Shown here: piece after piece, positions 34,078 to 43,999 of the stretch
Position numbering within the stretch: the stretch's first letter is position 1
How the letters are laid out: the number at the start of each line of letters is the position of its first letter
Assembly (NCBI RefSeq): GCF_000328475.2
Contig: NC_026498.1
Span: forward strand, 186,001-250,000
Direction of reading: 5' to 3'
Length of the DNA: 64,000 nucleotides
Origin: Mycosarcoma maydis
Taxonomy: Eukaryota > Basidiomycota > Ustilaginomycetes > Ustilaginales
Program-made: the position numbers and the translations under genes
The notes under the pieces: generated by a model
Databases searched by the model: none
Seen by the model: the letters and a program-made list of their open reading frames with translations, nothing else
What the model was told of the DNA's origin: nothing

Positions 34078-35040
34078 ACCCGAGCATCACGTTTGCTGCG
34101 AGCACAAGTACTACCTCTATATCTGCCACAGGTGCGTACTGGTGATGCGTCCTTCGATGGTTGGAGCCAGCTTCTCCTCACTGGTCGAAGAAGTCGATTG
34201 TTTTACGATTATTGTGGCATTTGAAGAGCTGGAGTAGGATGTTTATGCGGCCCTACAAAGAATTAAGGTGGTTGCAGCGGCCTCTATCGTTCCGGTTGGG
34301 CTGTTGTAGCGACAGGTCGACAGATCGAGGTGGCCAAGGCGCAAGTGTGCTGCTGATCGAGTATGGCTTAGGAGTGTGATTCGTGATTCGTGATTCGTGA
34401 CTGGGATCGAGAAGCACACTTTTTTGATGTCACAGATTCGTGATTCGTGATTGTTCTGCTTCTAACACTTACGACTCGCACCATTTTTATCGTGAATCGT
34501 GAATCGTGAATCGTGAATCGTGAGTCGTGAATCGTGAATCGTGAGTCGTGAATCGATATCGTGAATCGTGGATTCGTCCGTGGTCATGCGTGCTTCTCAC
34601 AGTGACGAGTTCACGGTTTGGAATCGTGAATTCCACCCGCAACGTGCAAAAGTTCTCGGAAATCGGCTAGACACGGTCTAACAGTTTGGTCTCACACATT
34701 CAGAGTATTTTCAAGTTCGGCTCCGAAAAAGGTTTGATTTGGCGGGGAGCACTTGCCGCAGCAACCTCAAATTGCGAGAGACAAAAGTGCCTTACAGTTG
34801 GGCTCCATTCTGAGAATTTTCTCTTCTCGTTCAGTGGGAAGCAAGCTGGACTGTGATCGTGTTTCAAACAGCCCGTCGACACCATCTTCCCTTGTTCTCT
34901 CCATCAATCCACCGATCGTCCGTTCGACCTTTAAACTTCCTTTCAATCCACTCATCGAGGTGATAGGTAGGCCGAATTTCTCAGCTCTTTCGCACCCCAC
35001 AACACTTTCAACACACCAACCAATCAACACATTAGCCAAA
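34078..35040. other. Divergent promoter region with the longest heptamer array
   Basis: This region lies between the mitochondrial protein gene and the ribosomal P0 gene. It holds three tandem TCGTGATs at 34381-34401, two more at 34438-34451 and the nine-unit array at 34490-34552. From about 34740 to 35040 it becomes pyrimidine-rich and serves as the P0 leader. No additional gene is supported. Confidence 0.6.
34490..34572 (+). repeat. Nine-copy tandem array of TCGTGAN with two trailing units
   Basis: TCGTGA starts at 34490, 34497, 34504, 34511, 34518, 34525, 34532, 34539 and 34546, an exact 7-bp period. The seventh base is A in seven units and G in two. Two further units, TCGTGA at 34559 and TCGTGG at 34566, lie after a short spacer. 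The array is about 490 nt upstream of the P0 start codon. Confidence 0.95.
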
Positions 35041-35982
35041 ATGGGTGGAATGCCTCGTGCTACCAAGGAGGCTTGGTTCGAGAAGCTCACTGAGCTCCTC
35101 GAGAAGTACCCGTCGATCTTCATCGTCAACATCGACAATGTCAGCTCGCAGCAGATGCACCAGATCCGTCAGTCGCTCCGCGGCAAGGGTGTTGTCCTGA
35201 TGGGCAAGAACACGATGGCGCGTCGTGCTCTCCGAATGCTGATCGGTGACAACCCGGACTACGAGCGTCTGCTTCCGCACCTCAAGGGCAACATTGGTTT
35301 CGTCTTCACCTCGGGCGACCTCAAGGATGTTCGTGACGTGATCCTCTCCAACCGTGTCGCTGCGCCTGCTCGTGCCGGTGCGTACGCTCCTGCCGACATC
35401 TTCGTCAAGGCTGGTAACACTGGTATGGAGCCCGGTAAGACTTCGTTCTTCCAGGCGCTCGGTGTGCCCACCAAGATCGCTCGTGGTACGATCGAGATTG
35501 TTTCGGATGTCAAGGTGGTCGATGCCGGTAACCGTGTGGGTACTTCGGAGGCTACGCTGCTCAACATGCTCAACATCTCGCCGTTCACGTACGGTATGAC
35601 GGTGGTGCAGATCTACGACCGGGGCCAGTGCTTCGAGTCGTCGGTGCTCGACGTTTCTGAGGATGAGCTCGTGGACCGATTCGTGCTCGGTATCAAGCAG
35701 GTTGCTTGCATCTCGCTCGCGCTCAACTACCCTACCATTGCCTCGGTCATGCACTCGCTCGTCAACGGTTACAAGAACCTGATCGCCGTCTCGCTCGCTA
35801 CCGACTACGAGTTCGACGGTTCCAAGAAGGCCAAGGAGTACCTTGCCAACCCCGAGGCTTTCGCTGCCGCTGCGCCCGTCGCTGCCGCCGCTGACTCCGG
35901 TGCCGCCGCCGCCGTCGAGGAGGAGAAGGAGGAGGAGAAGGAGGAGTCTGACGACGACATGGGCTTCGGTCTCTTCGACTAA
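35041..35982 (+). CDS. RPP0: 60S acidic ribosomal protein P0
   Basis: The 313-residue protein forms the base of the ribosomal stalk, binding 28S rRNA and the P1/P2 dimers and contacting elongation factors. The chosen ATG gives [16 protein letters not shown], the usual P0 start; the frame is open far upstream, but that part is leader. The L10-type RNA-binding domain ([17 protein letters not shown]) and the central domain-II insertion ([21 protein letters not shown]) are visible. The Ala-rich hinge and the terminal acidic [12 protein letters not shown], which binds translation GTPases, close the protein. No intron is present. Codon use is extremely C/G-biased, as expected for a highly expressed gene. 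The upstream region carries the longest heptamer array in the window. Confidence 0.97.
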   Translation: MGGMPRATKEAWFEKLTELLEKYPSIFIVNIDNVSSQQMHQIRQSLRGKGVVLMGKNTMARRALRMLIGDNPDYERLLPHLKGNIGFVFTSGDLKDVRDVILSNRVAAPARAGAYAPADIFVKAGNTGMEPGKTSFFQALGVPTKIARGTIEIVSDVKVVDAGNRVGTSEATLLNMLNISPFTYGMTVVQIYDRGQCFESSVLDVSEDELVDRFVLGIKQVACISLALNYPTIASVMHSLVNGYKNLIAVSLATDYEFDGSKKAKEYLANPEAFAAAAPVAAAADSGAAAAVEEEKEEEKEESDDDMGFGLFD

Positions 35983-36329
35983 GCACTTGCTTACACTTTG
36001 TCCGCCTCATCCAAAATTGCTTGTCTGGCCCACAACTCGTTGTAGTCTGTTCAGGTCAGCCAGCTCATCGATCCTCCCTCGTTTCCCCCAGGGCGCTCTT
36101 GCTCTTTTCCTCTTTTCCTCGTTTGATGCCGTTCATCACTTCCATCCATTGGTATTAATGCAATCGTCGTCGAACACACTTTGCCTTTTCGATTTGACCA
36201 TATGCTATTTACTTGTGGAGCTACAGGTACCACAATACATACAAGATGAGAATTGTTGACGCAAGACGTGCAACGTTGAGGAGGACCCTTTGCTGTGTAG
36301 AGTCCAGTGTCTGTCTCAGTCACGAGTGT
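35983..36329. other. Convergent 3' intergenic region
   Basis: This 347-nt stretch lies between the 3' ends of the P0 and LIM-protein genes. It is AT-richer than its surroundings and contains a TCACGA word near 36318. I see no other feature. Confidence 0.5.
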
Positions 36330-38972
36330 TCACGTCTTGATACTGAAGCTACTAGATTCACGATCGTAGCAATCTCGGCATCTGACCTCGCCGTCTTTGT
36401 TGACCTTTGCTCCGCTATCGAGTTGTTTGGCACAGATCGGGGCGAGAGGTTTCGTGGTGGAGCCGATCTTGTCTCTTGGAGGCGCGCGAGGTGCGCGGCA
36501 TATCAGGCACGTTTTATGCCACGCAGTACCGCGTGGACCTAGAACCGACTCGAGAGACGAGAGTTTGCATCCGCAGAAGGCGCACGTTTGCATTCCTCCA
36601 TACCGTCTAGATGTGGTCAGGGTAGAGGATGAGAGGAGCGATGGATTGCCGGACGCGGTCGAGAGCGCGCTGAGACGCGAGAAGATTCCTGCTGCTGGAT
36701 TGGCTAGTTTCGGTGGCGCAGACGACGTGGTGGGAGTGCAATGGGCGAGGATCGTTGAGCTCGTAGGCGGGGCAGCTCCTGCTGTCGATTGAAACCGCCG
36801 AACCGCGCCTATCGTTGTCGTCGTCGCACCACTCTGAAACGCCGAGTCGTCCGGAAGAATGTGAGCGCGACCGCCGAGCTCCTTTTCTCGCACAGTCGCA
36901 GACGGTGATGGAACGGGACTAGGTTTCAACTCCCTCTGATGCGTGGCGTGGCTCGTGCCGCTAGTCGGAGCCAACGCAGTCTTGAAACTCCTCTGCGCTT
37001 CTCCATGCTTATCCTCTTGCACCTGAACGAAATGGAGCTGCACCGTAGGCGCGCACTGTGGATGCGCGTACGCCGGCAATCCTTCCACCAACGCTGCAGC
37101 TGCTGCGGTAGCTTGATCCTGGACTCGGATGAACGACTTTCTGCCATCGATCGCTTCGTGGCAAATCGAACATCGGAAGCAGTCGGCATGCAGGTGGATG
37201 TTGTCTGAAAGTGTGACCATGACCACTTCCTGAGTTTGTGAACAGTTCAGCGGCTCGAAAGGCAGAAGACCACAGGCTGCACATCGGGTCGTGCCCTCCG
37301 CGGGTTCCAGCTGAGACGCTTGACTGGGTTCAAACGCGACTTTACCGGTGCCACTAGGGGCGTTCTCTTCTCGAAGCGGTTGATTGTTCTGCTCTGGACG
37401 TTTTGAAGACGAGTTGAGCGGACGTGGGAAGCCATTCGTTGTACGATCTCGATCGAGGTCCTTCGCTGCCTCGAGAGAAGCCACCGAGGAGGAGTTGCCC
37501 GGATCCTTGGACGCACCTTGAGTCGTCAGCGCTTTGTTTGCGTGATCAGACTTTTGGTCGGCAAGCCTGTTTGTGGCGCTTGCAGCTTGATCCTGCAGCT
37601 TAGATCGCTTCATCGGCGACACGTCCCTCTTCCATTCCGGCCTCTTGACAGGACTAGCGCTACGACTTCTCGAGTCGCTCGTCTGTACTTGTTTGTTCTC
37701 CGCCTCGTTTCCCGCGAGACTTGGCTTGAAAGCTGCCAGGTTGAGCCCGTCGCGAAACTGTGCTGTCAAGGGGCGTGGCTTTGGAGGACTTGCAGCGAGA
37801 CTTGCGGATTGTGTGATACCTGTTTTGCCTAGTGAGCTTGGGATGTGGTTCGGAAAGGCATATTGGGCCTTGGACGGGGATTGCGATAGAGCGTTGAGCG
37901 AGGCTTGCGAAGAGGACGACTTGGTGAGTGAGGTGTTGGAGCTTGATCTTGAAGAGAACGGTCGGGGTGACGAGATGCTTTGCTGACCGAGCTTCTTAGT
38001 GAGCTCTGCAATCGTCGCTCCCATTGCACCATTTCGTGAAGCTGCGACGCGTGTCAATCTGCGCACATCGGGAACATCGACGGCAGCCACCTTGCGAGCC
38101 AGATCCTGCTGAGCAGAGCTTAGATTGGGACGATCGAAACATATCTCACACGTTGGATTCCCATCCATACCAATCATCACCTCGAGCCCATTTTTCCCTC
38201 CCAACTTGTCGCAAATGCTGCACTTCCAGCACCTTCCATGCCAGATGCCAGTGCTCGCTTTGACATACTTTCCATCTTCCTTTGTGGAACCCAGGACGTT
38301 CCTTCCACAAGCCTTGCAATCTCCCAAACTGTACCGCTTGGCGTAGCAGTCTCGACAGTAGAAAGTATCGTGCTGGGTAGTGGCAGAAGAGGAGGTGGGT
38401 GGGGCGTACAGCGTTGAATCACGTGCAAAGATGGAAGAGCAGTCGGAGCAGGACCATCGGTTGCGGCTGGAAGAAGGCTCGACGAGTGAGCCGCACACTT
38501 TGGAGAGCACGCCGTCCGAGCCTTTGACGAGCGGGGCGGTGTAGTCCTGACTTGCACGACGCGGGTCGGGATGCACAGTATCAGGTCTCAACCGAGACGG
38601 GTGCAGCTGTTGATTGCCTAAAGCAGTACAGCTCCGCAAGTCGCTCGAGATACGTGAAGGTATACCAAAACCCAGTGCGGCGTCATAGCTCGCTCGATCT
38701 GGCGACAATGGAGGTGGTTGATTGTGAAGATACTCTTGCGTTGGTTCGTCTTGCGAGGCAGAGTGTGCGCTGACGTAGCGATGAGCCCATGGATCAGGCT
38801 TCTTAGCAGCAGGCAGCACTTGGTTAGAGCGAACACGCGGCTCTTTGCTGGAGCCGCCGCATCGACTGCACCGAATGCGGCCAGAAATGGGATCTCCGCA
38901 TCGTTGACAGAAGCCTAGGCAGTTGGGTGAGACGGGTTCGAGCGGAGAGGTTGCTACGGCTGAACTCGACAT
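36330..38972 (-). CDS. Multi-LIM-domain protein
   Basis: The 880-residue protein has several cysteine/histidine zinc modules. A short C-x2-C pair set lies at 22-38 (FCQRCGD, RCSRCGG). LIM-like modules span about 174-211 (WSCSDC to YCRDC), 219-278 (CKACGRN, WHGRCWKCSIC, CEIC) and about 560-640 (CAACGLLPFE, HADCFRCSICHEAI, HPQC). The last lies at about 790-870 (CAFCGCKL, WHKTCLIC, CRDCYDRE). Between them lie long Ser/Pro-rich disordered stretches. The layout resembles fungal paxillin-like or Rho-pathway LIM proteins, which scaffold actin and polarity factors, but I cannot name a specific ortholog. It is uninterrupted. The ATG at 38972 is well supported by the proline-rich start. Confidence 0.85.
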   Translation of the reverse strand: MSSSAVATSPLEPVSPNCLGFCQRCGDPISGRIRCSRCGGSSKEPRVRSNQVLPAAKKPDPWAHRYVSAHSASQDEPTQEYLHNQPPPLSPDRASYDAALGFGIPSRISSDLRSCTALGNQQLHPSRLRPDTVHPDPRRASQDYTAPLVKGSDGVLSKVCGSLVEPSSSRNRWSCSDCSSIFARDSTLYAPPTSSSATTQHDTFYCRDCYAKRYSLGDCKACGRNVLGSTKEDGKYVKASTGIWHGRCWKCSICDKLGGKNGLEVMIGMDGNPTCEICFDRPNLSSAQQDLARKVAAVDVPDVRRLTRVAASRNGAMGATIAELTKKLGQQSISSPRPFSSRSSSNTSLTKSSSSQASLNALSQSPSKAQYAFPNHIPSSLGKTGITQSASLAASPPKPRPLTAQFRDGLNLAAFKPSLAGNEAENKQVQTSDSRSRSASPVKRPEWKRDVSPMKRSKLQDQAASATNRLADQKSDHANKALTTQGASKDPGNSSSVASLEAAKDLDRDRTTNGFPRPLNSSSKRPEQNNQPLREENAPSGTGKVAFEPSQASQLEPAEGTTRCAACGLLPFEPLNCSQTQEVVMVTLSDNIHLHADCFRCSICHEAIDGRKSFIRVQDQATAAAAALVEGLPAYAHPQCAPTVQLHFVQVQEDKHGEAQRSFKTALAPTSGTSHATHQRELKPSPVPSPSATVREKELGGRAHILPDDSAFQSGATTTTIGAVRRFQSTAGAAPPTSSTILAHCTPTTSSAPPKLANPAAGIFSRLSALSTASGNPSLLSSSTLTTSRRYGGMQTCAFCGCKLSSLESVLGPRGTAWHKTCLICRAPRAPPRDKIGSTTKPLAPICAKQLDSGAKVNKDGEVRCRDCYDRESSSFSIKT

Positions 38973-39884
38973 ATTGCTGCGTGACTAAGATCCTTGAGAG
39001 CAAAGCTGCTGCAGAAGAAGAAACGACGAATTTGACTGTCTGTTCATAACATAACTAGTCTGCCTCGGCTCAAGCAATGCCGTTTGAGTACCAGCGATTT
39101 GTGCTTGGGGGGACAGCAAGATGAAATGGGCGGAGGGGGTTGTACACGAAACGCCGTCTCTCGAAATCGACTGTGTGGAGCTGCTGAATCCAGTCGATGA
39201 AGAAGAGTCAGAAGAAACAAGTTAAGCCCAGCCTGTTATCCTGATTGTACCATAGACGTTGGTACAGGCGTGAGGATAGCCTCCTCAAAGCCCGCGTTTT
39301 ACGCACTCAAGAACAACACTCACGACTCGCAACTTTTATTGAAACCATGCACCGCACAGCCCCTTTTTCAACCTGTCTGAGCAACCAACCCTCCACAACA
39401 ACAGACTCACGACGTGTGAAATCCAAATCGTGAATTATCGCGAGTTACACCGATACACGATCCGCGCGCACGACACAGCTCTGAGACGCGTGGCCGAACC
39501 ACGTGCTCCCAAGTCACGAGTGCCGCAAGATTCACGATTCACGATTCACGATTCAGAAAAGTCCAACACAACACGCCTTGCTGCTGGTTCACTACAAGAA
39601 GGCAAAGCAACGTTAGCGCGCCAACAGTTACACGACGTTTGCACAGCGCACTGCGGAAGAAGAAGAAGCAGATGGATTGGTTCAGGGCACCGACACGCGA
39701 CAGACAAGCCGTTGGTTATGGCGGTGGCTTATCACAACTCAGCGTTGGGAGTCGCTTTCTCCTATCGTATCTTTTGCTATTATCGTCAAGTCACGACATG
39801 GTTGAGAGTACTATACAGCAGGGCAAACTTTATTCAGACTGGTACTAACATGTTTGTGACGCTCTAAGATCGATCAGGCTGAGA
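38973..39884. other. Intergenic region with heptamer cluster
   Basis: This region lies upstream of the LIM-protein gene and downstream of the UDP-glucose epimerase. It contains heptamer words near 39325, 39405, 39428, 39514 and a perfect three-unit TCACGAT array at 39532-39552. Two short open frames between 39430 and 39870 look like chance. Confidence 0.5.
39532..39552 (-). repeat. Three-unit TCACGAT array
   Basis: TCACGA starts at 39532, 39539 and 39546 with an exact 7-bp period. This is the complement orientation of the array at 34490. Confidence 0.9.
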
Positions 39885-41107
39885 CTACTGCTCGCCATAG
39901 CCCTGAGGGTTTCCGCTCTGCCATCGCCACAGATCTTGCGCCATATCATCGAGGTTCTTGGTTGCCTTGAAGCCCAGCTCCTTTTCAGCTAGCGACGGGT
40001 CGGCGGTCAGATCGGGCACGTCACCCGTTCGCCTTTCGACGATCGAGTAGGGGAACTCGTAGCCAGAAACCTTCTTCATAGCATCAACCATGTTGAGCAC
40101 AGACATGCCTACACCTTTGCCCAAGTTGAAAGCGCGGTACTTGCCCTTAGTCTCTATCTTGTCCTCGGCAAAGATCTCGTCGCGGTCAAGCGCCTCGACG
40201 GCATTGACGTGGCCACCGGCAAGGTCTTCGATGTGAATGTAGTCGCGAACGCAGGTGCCGTCCGGAGTGGGGTAGTCGTTACCGAACACCTTGAGACCGC
40301 CTTCGCGGTACTTGCCCACAGCCATTTGTGCGAGTAGGGGCAGGAGGTTGCCAGGCTTGCCTCGGGGGTCTTCGCCGATCTTTCCGGACTTGTGTGCACC
40401 GGCAGGGTTAAAGTATCGCAAGCCAATCGCACGGAACTCTGGGTAGGCATCGCAAACGTCGCGGATGATGATCTCGCTCATCCATTTTGTACGGCCGTAA
40501 ACAGACTCGGGGGCCAGACGCGTGGATTCGGGGATGGGCACCTTGGGAGGGGTGCCGTAGACGGTCGCCGAGGAGGAGTAGACGAGGCGGTTGCAACCGT
40601 TGTCGTGCATCACTTTAAGCAGGTTGACGAGTCCACCGACATTGACATCGTAGTAGTCGATAGGGATTTCAGAAGATTCGCCGACAGCTTTGAGGGCGGC
40701 GCAGAGAATGACACCCCAGATCTTGTCATCGCCGCTATAGCTTCCGAACACTTTAGCAATGTCTTGCTTACTGCGGAGGTCGCCTTTGAAGACATCGACC
40801 TTGCAGTCATCCTTGTCCTGCTGAGAAGCACCTTCGGGAAGCTCGTCGATGGCGATCTGTTCGAGACGCTTCACGGCGGTTGGGAAAGCATTGTGGTAGT
40901 TGTCGAGAACTGATCGAGTGGAAGCACAACGTGATTTCATCAGCCATCTATCCACCATCGCGATACGGTCGAGCATGCTTTCTAGCGATCCGAGTGCAAC
41001 TTACCAGTGACTCGGTACTTGCGAGTGAGAAGGGTGACGAGCGCAACGTGCGATCCGATGTAACCGGCACCACCGGGGATAAGAATCCTGGGCTTTTGCG
41101 ATGGCAT
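39885..41107 (-). CDS. UDP-glucose 4-epimerase
   Basis: The model has two exons, 41005-41107 and 39885-40909, with a 95-nt intron (GTAAGTTGC donor, GATCAG acceptor, phase 1). The join turns the second exon into [14 protein letters not shown] and gives 375 residues. The first exon supplies the NAD-binding Rossmann motif GGAGYIGSH. The catalytic residues Ser148 (SSSATVYG), Tyr172 and Lys176 (YGRTKWMSE) are present, as is [18 protein letters not shown]. The enzyme interconverts UDP-glucose and UDP-galactose for galactose use and cell-wall glycans. Unlike budding-yeast Gal10 it has no fused mutarotase domain. No other galactose-pathway gene is nearby. It diverges from the PrpF-family gene. Confidence 0.95.
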
Positions 41108-42427
41108 GGTCGAAAACAGTGGGTGAAAGGTACAACAGACAATTTGACGGTGTGTTGGTAGGAAGGAAAGGGCAGATGAGAGGGCATGTACCGATCAAGA
41201 TCGAGAAACGCGGTTGCGGTGATGCAAAGACGATCCTCCGGGCAGCTCTATGTCAACACAGCCGCGCTTAACGCTGCGTGCGGTTGCGCAGCGATTCGTG
41301 ATTGTAAGTTGCGTGTGGCAACACATGACTGATCCTTCGCCTGCATATCCAACCTTTTTTTTTTCTTTTCCCTCCTTCACGACTCGGTCAGTCGGACCTT
41401 CCATTCGAGGCGCGCGGCGCGTGGCACGGCCAATCACGAATGTGGGTCAGCACCGTTTTGTGTGGCTGGTGCAACGAAACATACGGTGGGTTTGTAGCTC
41501 TCACAGTACATTCTTGGGTGCGCCAAACAATCACGAATAGTCAATCGTGGATCGTGCATTACGAAACGTGAATCTGGTTAAAATGGCTGAAAGAGAACAC
41601 TCACACCCTAAGTTAGTACGACGCAGAGATGATCGGGAGTGTGGAATACGATGGTGCTTCTCCCTTGTTGCCGCACCGAAGCTAGCTCGGCGTTGGGTGC
41701 GTGCGTATTCGAGATTGGACCTGGGAATTCCGAAGACCACATTCGTGATTCACGATTTGGACCTGGCAACGAATCGATCAGACGCCGCCCCAATATCGAC
41801 ACAACCGCAGATCCACCCTGTCACCCTGTCGCTCTGTCACTGCTGCTTCTAACTTTGTCCGCCTTGGGATGGATGGCTTGGGCGTAGTCACTCGGCGAAC
41901 TGACTTTTCGATCTGCTGAGCTTGAGTGGGAATGGCTGCGTTGCGCGACCACTGCACACCGTGGTTTGACTCCAGTGGGGCAATCGCCTCTTCTTTCTCG
42001 TTCTTGGTCGGCAATCGTTTCATTGGCACCAACTTTCTCATAGCAAGCATGCTAAAGTGCGACGAGTACCGTTGGCGCTGGCAAGCATCTGCATGATTGT
42101 GCGTTACAGAAAGCCAGGCGGGGAGCCGGCGAAATCCGAGCGCGAAGCCAGCCTCTGAAACAGCCAGTCCGTGAGTCCAGAATGCCGAATGCCCGAAGTC
42201 CGAAAAACGTCGTTGACAACACTCACGAGTCACAGGAGTCACATGGTCTCTTGGAACATTCATCACGACTGACGAGATTCGTGATTTCAGCGTGAGTCGA
42301 AAAATTCGGTCTGTTTCCGGTGACTTGACTTTATGCAGGCATCGTCAAGGCCAGCTTGGAGCGACTCTCTCACCAAACGTGATGTGATCAGCGCTGAACT
42401 GCCGTGATTCGAAAGCTGCTCGCAAAC
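41108..42427. other. Divergent promoter region of epimerase and PrpF genes
   Basis: No gene is convincingly supported. Heptamer words occur near 41297, 41436, 41530, 41743, 41751, 42225 and 42278. A TAAGTTAG octamer is at 41609-41616. An open frame of 162 codons on the minus strand at 41778-42266 has no recognisable features. Confidence 0.5.
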
Positions 42428-43834
42428 ATGCTGCCAACGTCGATCGTACGCAACCACTTTTTCGGCAGCGCACGGCTGCCATGCTCGTTTTACCGCGGTG
42501 GAACGTCAAAGGGTCTCCTCTTCTCAACTCCAACGCTTGCCGCCTTCGACAATGCGACTCGTGATCGGATCATATGCCGAGCGATGGGCTCTCCTGATCC
42601 CGACAAGCGCCAAATCGATGGGTTAGGTGGAGGCATCAGCTCGCTTTCCAAGACGGCGATCGTCGGTCCTCCTGACTCGGCGCTGGCAGAACGTCTTTCG
42701 AGACTCGGAACAAGCTTCAAAGACGGCATTGATTATGCCGACGATGAAACACTCGCTTCGGATGCTGAAAAGGGGTGGGATCTGGTATACCGGTTTGGTC
42801 AGGTGCCTGTGCAGGAGGGTACCCAGATCGACTGGACAAGTACGTGCGGTAACTTGGTATCTGCGGTTGCGCTCTTTGCGCTGCATCAAGGCCATGTCCA
42901 GCAAGAGAGGATTCATCGCGTGTTTCAGGAGCTCCATCACAGACCTGCAGAAGCAGGCGATTGCTTCGGCTTTCGCGTCAGACTGCTTGTTGCGTGCTCT
43001 GGGCAGATTGTTCGCGCGCACGTCCCCGTCACACTCTACACTGCCAACAACACCACAATGTGGTACCCTGATCTCGAAGGCGATCACTCCATCTCGGGTG
43101 TACCCGGCACTGCACCGGGCATGCTTATCGAAACACCGCTCGACTCGTCCTCTCTGCTTCCCACCGGAAACCAGATCGACACCGTCTCGCTCGAAAACTC
43201 GAGCTATCCGGTCACCATCATCAACGCCGGTCTTCCGACCATCTTTATCGCTTCGCACTCGCTCTCTTCCACTTTGGACGTAGATCAACTTGGTACACTT
43301 TCGCCATCCGACTTGGACTCCAACGTTGCGCTCATGACCTTGTTAGAAAAGCTCCGGATTGGCTCGGCTGGACTTACTGCAATGCTGCAGAAAACGCTTA
43401 GTCCATCGGCCCCCAAGATTTGCATTGTGCACCCGACGCCTGTTGGGGGGTATACGACTACGGGCGGAAAACATATTGGTGCCAGCGAGATGCATCTGCT
43501 CATACGAGCCGTCAGTGTGGGCAATGTGCACAGAACAGTGCCTGCAACGTGTTTGTCCGCACTCGCTGCAGGAAGGGCGTTTCCAAACTCGACTATCCAA
43601 CACGCCGTACAGGCTGGTGCCAAGTGGCAACGCGAGCCATCACAAGACGTCGTCTCAATCCGTGTAGGCCAGCCAGCAGGCGTCTCAGAGGCAAGTGTCA
43701 AAGTGCGTCCGCCGACACAGAGTGAACAATCCAACCGCCTCGCACGTATCCCCGAGTCCATTGTCTACTATCGCACCGCCAGACGCATCATCCAAGGATC
43801 CATCGATGTGCCCCTCTCCATGATCTCGTCCTAG
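42428..43834 (+). CDS. PrpF-family isomerase (methylaconitate isomerase-like)
   Basis: The product has 468 residues from the first in-frame ATG at 42428 (the frame is open to an upstream GTG). PrpF-family proteins isomerise or tautomerise tricarboxylic unsaturated acids such as 2-methylaconitate, aconitate or oxalomesaconate. The fold is diaminopimelate-epimerase-like. Family hallmarks are CSFYRGGTSKGLLF near the start, DGLGGGISSLSKTAIV, the STCGNLVSAVALFAL glycine-asparagine loop, and GVPGTAPGMLIETPLDS. In smut fungi a relative (Adi1) makes trans-aconitate in the itaconate pathway. Here no itaconate cluster genes are adjacent, so this is probably a different paralog. The reaction is not known. 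Confidence 0.85.
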   Translation: MLPTSIVRNHFFGSARLPCSFYRGGTSKGLLFSTPTLAAFDNATRDRIICRAMGSPDPDKRQIDGLGGGISSLSKTAIVGPPDSALAERLSRLGTSFKDGIDYADDETLASDAEKGWDLVYRFGQVPVQEGTQIDWTSTCGNLVSAVALFALHQGHVQQERIHRVFQELHHRPAEAGDCFGFRVRLLVACSGQIVRAHVPVTLYTANNTTMWYPDLEGDHSISGVPGTAPGMLIETPLDSSSLLPTGNQIDTVSLENSSYPVTIINAGLPTIFIASHSLSSTLDVDQLGTLSPSDLDSNVALMTLLEKLRIGSAGLTAMLQKTLSPSAPKICIVHPTPVGGYTTTGGKHIGASEMHLLIRAVSVGNVHRTVPATCLSALAAGRAFPNSTIQHAVQAGAKWQREPSQDVVSIRVGQPAGVSEASVKVRPPTQSEQSNRLARIPESIVYYRTARRIIQGSIDVPLSMISS

Positions 43835-43999
43835 CACAGTCTATCCACCGTGTACAGCGTTTGCGCTCACTTATACCCTTACCCTTGCCATCTTCACCCA
43901 ATTCGCGATGACGCACAAACGGCATGACAATCCATCTTTAGCTCTTTTCTTGGTGCGACCTGTTGTATTGCTCGAGTGTTTGCGTCTGTGGATCTAAAG

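Noticed and set aside
41778..42266. A 162-codon minus-strand open frame between epimerase and PrpF genes
   Set aside because: No domain, no good start context, and heptamer words lie within it. More likely chance than a gene, though a transcript would change this.
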